Shown in pieces: positions 22,459 through 33,024 of a stretch of DNA of 64,000 bases; within the stretch, counting starts at the first letter, position 1; each line of letters opens with the position of its first letter. The notes under the pieces were generated by a model. The model was not told the origin of the DNA. It searched no databases and saw nothing but the letters and a program-made list of their open reading frames with translations. Origin of the DNA: Prinsepia uniflora (taxonomy: Eukaryota; Streptophyta; Magnoliopsida; Rosales; Rosaceae); NCBI GenBank assembly GCA_032719365.1, contig CM064872.1, positions 46,174,252 through 46,238,251 of the forward strand. Direction: 5' to 3'. The translations under genes were made by a program, and so were the position numbers.

Positions 22459-25059
22459 TGTAACAACCCGTCCCGAGTATCGGGATTTAATATTATTTAA
22501 TTATGATTTAGTATGACTAATCTGGGATTAGTTGAGTGATTTCGGACGTATTGTGCAAAATGACCGTTTTGCCCCTAGGCGTGGGCAAAACGTTGACTTT
22601 TAATTCGGACGGTCAAATGGACTTTGACCAATGACCATGACTTAGTTCGGGACGTCACGAGTTCATAGATAGGTGGCACGTTCGTTTCCGGCATTCGTGG
22701 TGGAAGTTATGACGTACGGAAGTTCAAGGGCATTTCGTAATTTGGACGAAATGGGAGAAAATGCTGACTTTTTGATCGGGAGGTCCGATGGCCAAGGGCC
22801 AAGGACCATTAGGAAGGTCTCGATGCCCTGAGTCCGTAGACAGGCGGCACGCATCAATCGGAGTCCGAATGACCGAGTTACGGGTCTGGATGTGTGAGGG
22901 GCATTTTGGTAATTTTCTGCACAAGGGCAGAATAGTAATTTCACAAGGTATTGTTGAACGGATTACTGTAGCAGCTGTGTTGAGAGAACATGGCTAGTGC
23001 ACGGATGATTTGTTTATGGGGCAAATGATGGCCTAAACTATTATATATGTGTAGTGGGATTGTTTAATAATGCTTGTGGGAGACAAAGCCTATTATATAT
23101 GTGTAATGGGATTGTTTAATAATGTTTGTGGGAGACAAAGCCTATTATATATGTGTAATGGGATTGTTTAATAATGCTTGTGGGAGACAAAGCCTATTAT
23201 ATATGTGTAATGGGATTGTTTGATAATGCTTGTGGGAGACAAAGCCGTGTGGGACGGTGAGGACAACCCTTAAACAATGGCTGGTGGGTTTGATCGTGGA
23301 AGACAAAAGCAGAGTGTGAGAATTTTATTTCACAATGTGCAGGTCACTAGTCGGTTTGAGTTGGATTCGAATCTGTCCCTGGGACAATTTGAGAGTGAGT
23401 GAGCTGTGAATGGAGTCTTGTGAGGGGTGGAGGATGCCCGGACCCGAAAACTCAAAATTCAAGCCTCATTTTCAAATTTCAATCTGGGCGGCCAATTGAT
23501 GGAATTGGATTAAAGGAATTGAGAGTAAGTCGAGAGGTTCATTCTGAGATGGAGAAAGGAAGGAAGGGAGTGAGAATGGTGAGGGAATGTTCAAAAACCC
23601 GAAACTGGTTTTTGAAGAATTCAAATTCGAATTTCGATTTTTAGGCCAGCCCAAGCCTAATGGAGGTCCGAAATGGCTTTCTGGAACCTTTCTTGGTCGA
23701 TCCAAATCAATTGGGGCAAGTTTTGAAGCTCCTAGAGCCGTGGACGGACGAGGTGGACGACCGGAAAATCCAAGCTTGAGTCGTGGTGATTGAGGTAACT
23801 TCATGTCCAATTAATCATACGAATTAGTTCGTATTAATCCTAATGAGCTTACTGGAAAGTTAATTTGACAATGGTTGAGGAATTGTGGAGTTACGGTGAT
23901 CGACCCGTTTTGGTGATCACGGGTTGATGGCACGATTAAGGGATGGTTGGTATTGATCATTGACACAGAACTGAAATTGATTGGTTAATGATTGTTTTAG
24001 GATAAAAAACGGAAGGAATCAGGCATGAATTTATGGTTATCTAGCCAGGGGCCCAGTTAACATGTGGATCGGGCCAGGGGCCCAGTTAACTTGTGAAATC
24101 GGGCCAGGGGCCCAGTTGATTTCTACATACGATTGCGGGTAGGGGACCCTAAAATGGAATTGAATAAATGTTTTCTGGTTTACATTTTATATATGTTCAC
24201 ATGCTGGAATCAATAAATGGTTTTGATGATATTTCGGTTATGGCACGTTTCACGGTATTTGGGCATGAGACCCGTTTGATGAAACGTAACGATCGGTTCG
24301 GATTTTATCTATGTATACCTATATGTTTTGCATGTGGATATCAATAAAATGTATTTAGTAATGCACTGTATAAATCCTTCCATATTATATTGTCTCCTCC
24401 GGATGAGGTACCCCGGAGAGGTCACGGACGTCTAGTACGTCCAGCGTCTATGACGCTAAGCATCGGGGATGCTGTACCCGAACGGGGTTCGGGGATTGAA
24501 CTCGGAAATTGAGACCCGAGTGGCACGCGTAGCCTTGTGATTGTGACCTTATTGACGTCAGGGACGTCGAACATCAGGGATGTCGGATTGGAGTGTATAG
24601 TGCAGTGGCTAAAGTTATGGTTATGGTTTATATTATATGCCTTATGGTTCATATTACTAGATTTATGAATTAACTCTTGGATTGACTTTTGGAAATTGAA
24701 ACTATGCTTTGGTTTCCGGGCTAAGGCCCTAATGGTTATTTCTAAATAAATGTGTGATCATTGTTTTTTGGCGCATGCATATGGTTTTATTGAGGGGCAT
24801 AAATGTCTTATAAATGTTTTAAACAGACTTGTTTATTTTCGTCCACTCACATCTTTTGTTTTTAATGCCCTTCAGGTTGATTCCGGATGCGACTGCAGCA
24901 GAGACTGGGACATCATACACCTCCTCCATCAATCCTTACGCACTCTGGAAGCCCGGTTGGGCAATGGCAACAGGTTATCCCTTGTCTGACACCTCTTGTC
25001 AGACGGGAGCATGACACATTCCATGGTAATCCCGGGGGGGATTGGGATGGGTCGTGTCA
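22459..25059 (+). repeat. 3' LTR of LARD-B
   Basis: 2601 bp. Compared with the 5' LTR it has one extra 52-bp repeat copy (four copies, 23037-23244) and lacks a 693-bp block; the deletion junction is at 24046/24047 and shares GCC with both edges of the missing block. These two changes account for the length difference to within one base. Confidence 0.92.
23037..23244 (+). repeat. 52-bp tandem repeat, four copies, LARD-B 3' LTR
   Basis: Copies start near 23037, 23089, 23141 and 23193. Same unit as at 16157-16312. Confidence 0.93.
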
Positions 25060-27418
25060 CTAGATCTAGTCCGAGCTCTATCTCCGGATCTAGTCCACAC
25101 ATCTCTCCGGAATCTGGTCCGGGACCACATCATAAATCATAACTCCCACTCTTGGAACGGGATCCCTATGGGGATACCCACTCTGGTCTGTGGATCGTGA
25201 CTCTCCAGGTCAACGTTTGGAGGAGACCATATAAATCATATGGAGGGTTCATACATTTTCAAATACTTCTTTCTTTCTCAAATTACATTTCAATTGGGTC
25301 TCATACCCGATTCATCTCAACAGGATTCCTCGAATCCGATTCAAATCCATTTCACAGGCTTCGGCCTAAATCCACAGTTCAACAGAGTCTCATGCCCTAA
25401 TTCTCATTTCACAAACCGAACTGGGACTCAAGCCCGATTTCACAATCAACTGGGCCTTAAGCCCGATACCACAGCTAACTGGGCCCTAAGCCCGAAACCA
25501 TAAAGCAATGGAGCCACAAGCTCAATTTCACAACCAATAGGGCCTCATGCCCGATACTACAGTCAAATGGGCCTCAAGCACGATATTACAGCCAACTGGG
25601 CCTCAAGCCCAAACTCGTAAACCAACGGGACCCTCGGTCTGATTCCTCGTCAAATAAAATTGACTTCAAGTCCAAGTGTTCGTAAATCAAATGGGTCTCG
25701 CGCCCAATTTTATATTTCCAAATCCAAAACCAATTCATTAAACCCTCATTGAAAACCTAGCACGTATAAGCATCGTATAAAACCAGAAATCTTGAAATAC
25801 ATGCAAATACGTAAATCATAGGCTACCACAAAAAAATGCACTCATGGTATCACAAAACATATATTAAAACACTTATAAAAAATTTATGCATGCATCAATT
25901 TCGAAAGAAAGGTCCACTCACAGACCGTCCGAAGCCGCACCTCGATACGCGTGCCAAAACATCTTTTCGAGCCAAACGTCACCTCCGGGATTCCCGAACC
26001 TGTCCAAATCAAAATACAAGGTTACTAATAGCCTCATTAACCTCTCATTGAAGTCCCATAATTTTCCGGAATTTCTAACTATTTTTAAACGCGAACCTAA
26101 ACCTTCGGATGTCCCGAACTATATCGAAACGATGTCCGATTGACACGAAACTAGTCCCAAAATATTCGTTACATCGAATAGATGATTTCACGTGTTGAAC
26201 CCTTCCCCAAAGGAAGTCTCATGGGCCCTCATGCGCCCCTAGAATGACCTGCGCGTGGGCCTTACGCGCCCAACGCACTGTTTATTTTCCTCAGGAGACT
26301 GAACCGGTCCGGCCAGTTTGCCTGTACAGTTCGGTCCAGCTGGACCGACGTGACCACTCCGGCCCTCTGAACCCCTCATTTTCGATCTGTTTCTTCCCTT
26401 TTCGATTCCATTTTCCTAACTTCTTATTTCCTACCATTTTACATCAAGAAACCTTAAGAAAAACGTCCAAAACATATCCATGACCATAGGGCCTTACGAC
26501 CTCTGTTTTCCTGGCCACCCTCAGGGCTTCCTCAGCCGTGAACCACCCTCAAAATCATCTTAATAACTTCCTACTAACCACCTAAGCTCATCCTAATCAT
26601 TAAAAACGGTCTAAAACATCACAAATCGAAAATGGAAAGAAAATGGTTTTATCGACTTACCGTGCACAGGTTCTCCGCCGTCCACGACGGTGCTGCCCCT
26701 GGCCAACCACCATTATTCCAGCATCCTCACTTCACTCCCTGGGCCTCACAAGCATGATCATATGGGGAAGGGTTAGATTGGTTTGGAATGGTGAGATCGG
26801 GTTCGTGTTTGGGTTTGGTATGCACAAACTAAGAATGAAAATGATATGCATGAATGAAAGTGGGTGGGAAATGGATGGATGACAAGTGTCATTCATCCAT
26901 TGGGCCTACCCCAAAATATCTGTGCCCCACTTAGGACAAAACCCAAGTCGTTTCGAACTTCGTGCAATAGTTCCCTTAAACTTCCGTGAACCGTAACTTC
27001 TCCGTCGAACGTCCGAATTCGACGTGCCGCCTGTCTACGGATTCATATCTTCTTGATCTAGTAACGGTCCTCGACCCTTGTCCATCGGACCCCCGGGTCA
27101 AAAGTCAACTATTTTCTCCTATTCAACCAAATTACCAAATTACCCCCGAACTTCTGAAAATCATAACTTCTTCCTCGAACGTCGGAATCGAGCGTGCCAC
27201 CTGTCTATGAACTCGTGATGACCCAAACCACTTCACGGTCATTAGCAAAGTCCATTTGATTTCCTGAACGAAAAGTCAAAGATTCGTCCATTCTAGGGGC
27301 AAAATCGTCATTTCACCTTGAACGTCCGTTAATCCTCGTCTAATCCCCGATTAGGTTGGCGAATCCGTCATTAATCCTTAATTAATCCCGTTAATTTGGG
27401 ACGGGTCGTCACATGGGA

Positions 27419-28701
27419 ATTGGTTGAGAAGTGTTGTGACTGATGAAGGAGTCAAGAGGGTGTAAGACCCTATGAGCAGATTTTAGGTGGATAGTTAGTT
27501 GAGTGAGCATTTGTGGATCCTAGGTGGATCTGGATCGTCATGTTGTTGATTAGGGTAGGTCTTACTTGGATATTTGAGTATGAGGATGTTGGGACTGAAC
27601 TTCTTTTTGAGGTTAATCCCATATGGTGTATTAATCGAGCGAGTTGGTGTCCAAAGGGTCGGATTTGGTCAGCCTTGGAGGTGTGAATGGTGGGATTGGC
27701 TTCCCTATGAAGTCAAACGAATGTAATGCTGCAATCGTATGAGTAGGTAACTGATAGGTTCGGAGTTGGTACGTCTCAGTAGACGTGGGTGAGATTGGAT
27801 GCCCTTTCGGCACGAATGGGTACGTCTTGGTAGGCGTGAGCCGAATTGGTACGTGTTGGATTACGTGATTAGTAGTAGATGTATTGATGCTGGTCGGGAG
27901 ATCGTGAGACTTGAAATGGACGATGGGTTGGAGTTTTTTATCTGTCTAGTACTGGATCGGACACATAGACTCCAGAATTGAAACGTGATTGGCTATGACC
28001 TAGGTTGTACGCTAGTTGGTGGATGGATGTACGTACCCTGTATGTTGTTCGAGGAACGATACGGGACATGCTTGTGGTGCCTGGTGACGGTATATAGGTT
28101 ATACCAGTGGTGTGTGGTTGAGCGTGTTGGTAATCGACTTAGTTTCGATACCATTGGATTAATTGAGGAAGTGAACTGGAAATTGGATACTGTGCACTGG
28201 GTCAGGGTGATTCTGATGGGTCCAGTTACACACAAGTCGAGTGTTTTGTTGGTATACGTATACTTAGGGTGAGTGAGTTGGTGGTTGGTGTAACCACAAG
28301 CGAGTATAATGTTAGTTTCAAATGACGTCTATCAAGTGGTGACAGTTTGGCGGGATGTGTCAGCGTGTATCGATGAGTGAGGTATAGTGACTCCCAGTGG
28401 GAGCAGATGTTAGGATAAATTGGTGATTGAGGAAGGAACCGTCAAGTATTTTGTGTCAGCGAAATGGTAGAATTGTCGGGTGGAATCAACTCGGAGCACA
28501 AGATCAATTTCACTCGAAGAGGTAGAGTGTGGACAATGCAACGTGAGCATTAGTGGAACGTTTGGGTGCGAATAAGTATTGTTCTGGTTAGTTGGTGTAT
28601 AAGTGTACAAATTAGGTGAGATCGAATTTTCTTTCCACGAGGTGGATATGGAATCGGGATAGTTGGAATTTCGAGGATGAAATTATTTAAGGAGGGATGG
28701 T
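27419..28701 (+). mobile_element. LARD-A interior, segment 4, with purine tract
   Basis: Noncoding. Aligns by eye with LARD-B 20820-22458 in order. It ends with GATGAAATTATTTAAGGAGGGATGG next to the TGTAACGACC start of the 3' LTR, so 28689-28701 is the polypurine tract. Confidence 0.78.
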
Positions 28702-29713
28702 TGTAACGACCCGTCCCAAATTCCAGGATTAAATTAGTGACTAATGAAGGATTAGTGAGATTAATCGGTGATTAGTTGAGTGAAATCAGACGGACGACGC
28801 AAAATGACCGTTTTACCCATGGTCGTGCGCAAAATGTTGACTTTTGACTCGGGGAGTCAAACGTACGAGGACCGATGACCGTGACGTAATTTGGGACATT
28901 ACAAGTCTGTAGACAGGCGGCACAGCGAAATCGGACGTCGGACGAAAGGTTATGGTGACAAGAGTGAAATCAGAGATTTACGGCTCTAGATTTGATTAAA
29001 ATAATAATTAAATCTAATAGGGCAGATATTTGTGTGGGACCCTTGGATGAGTGACAAGTGTCACTCATCCCATTGGTGACTTCCCTAAAATGTGGATCTA
29101 AACTATTAAAATATTATTATTTAATTATTTTATAATTTCACTCATCTCTCGTCTCCACCATTCATTATCTTCATCTCATCTAATCTCTCACCCTGACTGT
29201 TCATATCATTATTAGCCATCATCCTTCATCTCTTATATTTTCCTCCAAACCCGATCACCATTTTTCATTTCCCTTTAAACAAACACACCACCTCAACCCT
29301 CACCTATCTTCATCTATTCCTTGAATGTGAGACAGACTGAGCGAGGGAATGTGAGGCAAGGGACAGGACGGCCGGCCGCCGTGGACGGCGGCGATAGCCC
29401 TGAGCCCAGGTAACCCGAAAACCCGTTTGTGGTTTGAGTTTCGAAAATTGGTTTTGGGCGTATATTGATCGATTTGAATGAACCTAGCAGCTTCTAGGGA
29501 TTGAGACGACCTCACTAGGCCAGTTTGCAGGGCTGAGGGTGGCCGGAGTCGAGAGTTATGGACGGACAGTGGGGCCACTGTTCATTGAATCGAACAGGTG
29601 ATTTCGCGATGTAGTTTTTAAGTTTTTAAAACATGAATAGATAGATAATGATGAGACAAAGAGATTAGGATTGAAATGGACAAAAATGGATAAAAAAAAA
29701 TGGAGAGGTTAGA
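28702..29713 (+). repeat. LARD-A 3' LTR, first part
   Basis: Starts TGTAACGACCCGTCCCAAATTCC. Interrupted at 29713 by LARD-C; TTAGA at 29709-29713 is the left TSD copy. Continues at 35909. Contains no coding sequence. Confidence 0.85.
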
Positions 29714-29908
29714 TGACAGGACCCATCCCAAATCCCTCGGGATTAGCGTGGGACGTACCTGCTCCCGTCTGACACGAAGTGTCAGACCAGGGATACTTCC
29801 GTCCCTCGGTCATCTGACCTCCAGGGTCAAAAGTCAACCGTTGGCCCCTTTTCGCCAAAATTACCAAAATGCCCCTGATCTTCCGATCGTCACAACTTCT
29901 TCCTCGAA
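29714..29908 (-). repeat. Remnant 3' LTR of LARD-C
   Basis: 29714-29803 matches 33025-33114 (U5 end, with the GTCTGACAC hairpin at 29767-29787), then jumps to sequence matching about 35562-35666. The skipped block is about 2447 bp with CGTC shared at the junction. After 29908 the match stops, so the U3 start and the purine tract are also lost. Confidence 0.8.
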
Positions 29909-30907
29909 GTACCTATCTCCGCACACGGCCACGCTCGTTCACAAGTACACGTCCGTCACTATGTCGTACCCGTCGGTACGCACTGTCACCGAAGCTCCCA
30001 AGCTCCATCTCAACTCTCACGAAGCCACTCTGACAGGTCAGTTATACTAAGTTGATTTCAGATCCTTATAGTATAACTCCCTGACACTTTCCAACCTACC
30101 AATTACCATCAAGTGGATTTTTCAGTCTGATGGTTCTTCTCATCGGACAATCGGACCTGATGTCCTAATCAGCACCCGATCCGACAACTAACCTCACTGC
30201 TCCCACGAAGCGATACTCAACCTTCGTCACTGTCACTAAGTCCACGAGTACGCTCGGTTCCACTGTGCTCCCGCTGCACACTCTGATCTCGACTCGCTCT
30301 CGAGTCCCCGTACCTTATCGTACAACTCAACCTGTCGATTCACAATCGACGCCTTACCCATCTGGGTGTACACGGACTCCAATCGAATACTTGTCTCAAC
30401 AGAAAACACGGACACTAGGGTTCCACTAGCCCACACGACTCTGAGCTCTCGGCTCATCAACTATCCGAACCTTCTCTGTCGCTTCTGCTCAAGCACACCG
30501 CATTTGATATCTAATCAAAATACCAATATGTCGGAACACATCCGATCATAGTACTCATCGGTTTGATATTCAATCGTGCGTCACGAGCCAGCGTCAATCC
30601 AACACCAACTCTATTCTCAATTCCATCTCGCGGCATCGGCTATTCATCTCTTCTTGATTGATACCTACGTATCGTCTTCATCTCACCTTTATTCTCACTT
30701 CCAAGCTCTGCCATCTCACGAACTATGCTAAGGGATCCTTAGAAGTTTTCTTTTATTCCAAGCTTAGCATAATCAGCAAGGCAATTCACTCCAATGATGA
30801 CCAGACCTCGGTCTAAATGCCCCACAGTCGTCACAATCGCTTTCGTCATCTCGACCATCCTCACGTTTCTCAATCTATCTCGTCTTGGATACTCGCTTGT
30901 CACATCA

Positions 30908-31320
30908 CTAGACGTGACACCACGAATCATCTGATCTCCAAGTCAATCCAATTGACATCGCTGTCGTTTTCTCCTCATCAATCACATGAGGAAAGTTGAA
31001 GATGATGACATCAAAGTCATCCCATGTCAGATATGAATGAGAATACATGTTGCACACATCAACGTCATGCAACACCAAACACTCCTTCTCCTCAACTCCA
31101 ACAAATTTGTCCACAACCTGGATGTTTGGCTCATAAATGACCTAAAGATTCAACCTTTCATCCAATTTATCACTTGAAAACGAAAAATACAATAAACCCA
31201 AGAACCATCAAACATCTTGGTTCATCCAAGTCATCCTCCAGCAACCAACACGATCTGCTAAAGAGCAGAAAATGAAACGTCTCCTTCACCGGTCTCTAAG
31301 TCGAGAGTAGTTGCAACCAT
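30908..31320 (-). pseudogene. Possible host-gene fragment: DUF2431 (25S rRNA m3U methyltransferase-like)
   Basis: Three motifs occur in family order on the minus strand. GEGDVSFSA (about 31266-31292) resembles the SAM-binding VGEGDFSFS start of the domain. CLVLHDVDVCNMYSH (about 31045-31085) resembles the LHGVDAT-x-M-x-x-H motif. FDVIIFNFPH (30986-31015) matches the FDR-I/V-IFNFPH signature. Stop codons lie between the first motif and the other two, and the stretch in between may be a retained intron or decay. The last 68 codons (31114-30908) are open. The rest of the domain is missing. LARD-A and LARD-B show nothing similar, so it would be an acquisition by LARD-C or its ancestor. Identification is by motif memory only; chance resemblance is not excluded. 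Confidence 0.55.
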
Positions 31321-33008
31321 TGTTGGAAGCATACCTAACTTTTCCAACAGTCCTGTTCCTGAGCTAGTAGAAGTTCTTCTTCCCGGCTAAGAGTATACTC
31401 TGATAATTACTGTAATGGTTAATCCTTCCCTTCAGGATTAAACACTTCTAGTGATTCCTTCCGGCTTCTCCCCTTGTTCTTCACGTCGGTAACCTAATTC
31501 GCACGTCCCAATCCTTATGGGATTCAAAACCAGCACCTAACACTCGTACCGTCCATCGACAACGACCTCTGTCTCAACAATAACTTGGACATCATCCACA
31601 TGTCCGCAAACAATCAAGTCGCATGTCCATTTATGACCATATATGCACATCCTAAAGGATGTCCATTCATCCTAAACTGATGTGCCATCCAATTGACGAG
31701 TCATAACAGGCTGTTTATGCACATCCAAAAGGATTTCGATTCATCCTAATTTGATGTGCCACCCAACTAACGAGTCACAACAGGAGCCCTTACGTTATCC
31801 AATCCTTCCGACCAATGACAACAGTCGATAACTATTGTAGTGACCCATTCTATTTCTCACTATCAAATTCTCCTCAAACTAGGGTACACGACACTCAGGA
31901 GTATGGTCAACCGTAGCCAACCAAATCATCATCAATTGCCAAGATAAATCTATAATATCCGACAAATCCTTCTCGTCACATAATGGTAGAACCTTACCAT
32001 GCGCACATCATGATTGAGCTACTCTCAGCTCGTGGCTCATCGTCCCTTCTTGTTAAAGTCCTCGTATCACCGCCAACGGAGTGCGAAACAACCAATCCTA
32101 TGACTATGCTCAAGTTTGAGTAGGGTCTTTCCTACTCGATACGACTCGACTACGTCCATCGATAGCGGCGTCTGTCACAACCTCGTGCAGACAGATCTCA
32201 GAAGCACTCTGCTATCGAGACTCGAAACTACGCGGTCAACTCACCGCCATCACTAACTAGGGTTACCACAACCCGGCTGCTCGCCTGCAGCACGTCCATC
32301 TTGAATGATCCCTCGCCTTGACTCCTAAGGATCATCGTACTCCGATACTGATATCCCAACAACCAGTAACCATAGCCTAAGGACCTCGTCCTCCTCGTAA
32401 CTCTACGATTCTCAACCACTGGCCTCCATAAGAACTTGGCCATACTCCATGCCTAACACTGCCCAACGTCTAGCCATCGCAATCGTATCCTATCCCGTCA
32501 CACCACAACTAATCCGGCATCTCTTGCCAGTCGACATCCTTCCAGGATTCGACACACCGAACCATGGCCTCACATGCCAAATAGAATAACACGTTCCTAT
32601 TCCCAACCGTCGTGACTGTGGTCGTACAGGGTCATCGTATAATGGCCGACCCTGACCTCTGACCACCACAGATTTCACTACGCTCCGTTCCAAGTCCATC
32701 ATGACGCCTCGGCGATCCCGACTCTCAGGTCATCCTACTGCGTCTACTGATCCACTGGAATAAGATCCAATAACTACGCAGCTCTAAGCCGTTGGATTCA
32801 TACGGATAACGATCCTACTTGAGATTCCGAAAGGTCGGAAAACACAGTCTCTTCTGCCAAAAAAACCTCACACCATTGCATCGCGTCACCAATGTACACG
32901 AACTAACATTGATTCGACCGAATCCTCGTATTAGTACCCTAACTATCAGGTTGATGATGGGCTGTTACGATTGGAGAGACATCACATCCTCGATCTGTGC
33001 GTACACTC

Positions 33009-33021
33009 TGCTCTGATACCA
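33009..33021 (-). other. Primer binding site of LARD-C (tRNA-iMet)
   Basis: Reads TGGTATCAGAGCA on the minus strand, three bases after the LTR end TGTCA. Confidence 0.9.
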
Positions 33022-33024
33022 AGC

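Larger units (their letters stand above)
15578..25059 (+). mobile_element. LARD-B, complete non-autonomous LTR retrotransposon
   Basis: A 9482-bp element: 5' LTR 15578-18820, PBS 18823-18837, noncoding interior, purine tract 22446-22457, 3' LTR 22459-25059. The TSD is CTGGA (15573-15577) versus CTAGA (25060-25064), a 5-bp duplication with one change; LARD-C's LTR at 33720-33740 retains CTAGA at the homologous place, which shows which copy mutated. The interior has no gag, protease, RT or integrase motif in any frame, yet the PBS and purine tract are intact, so it depends on proteins supplied in trans. Confidence 0.9.
14747..27413 (-). mobile_element. Solo LTR S2 (minus orientation), split by LARD-B
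   Basis: LTR halves 14747-15577 and 25060-27413 flank LARD-B. The TSD of S2 is a perfect TGGGA (14742-14746 and 27414-27418). The plus-strand start is TTTCAGGACC (one base changed from TGTCAGG) and the end is GGGTCGTCACA. The U5 hairpin is at 14800-14820. The core carries arrays of GGGCCTCAAGCCC-like dyads (25430-25700). There is no coding interior beside it, so it is a solo LTR. Confidence 0.87.
29909..33024 (-). mobile_element. LARD-C noncoding interior
   Basis: On the minus strand the PBS is followed by sequence resembling the LARD-B start (GATGTGATGTCTC, then TCAACCTGATAG). No retroelement protein motif was found in six frames. One stretch near 31 kb resembles a plant methyltransferase-like gene and is listed separately. 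Confidence 0.75.

Noticed and set aside
25430..25700. Regularly spaced dyad repeats that could suggest a CRISPR array
   Set aside because: Repeats are degenerate and short, lie inside a plant LTR, and there are no cas genes; eukaryotic DNA.
31114..33024. Degenerate gag-pol in the LARD-C interior
   Set aside because: No protease, RT, RNase H or integrase motif found in any frame; treated as noncoding.
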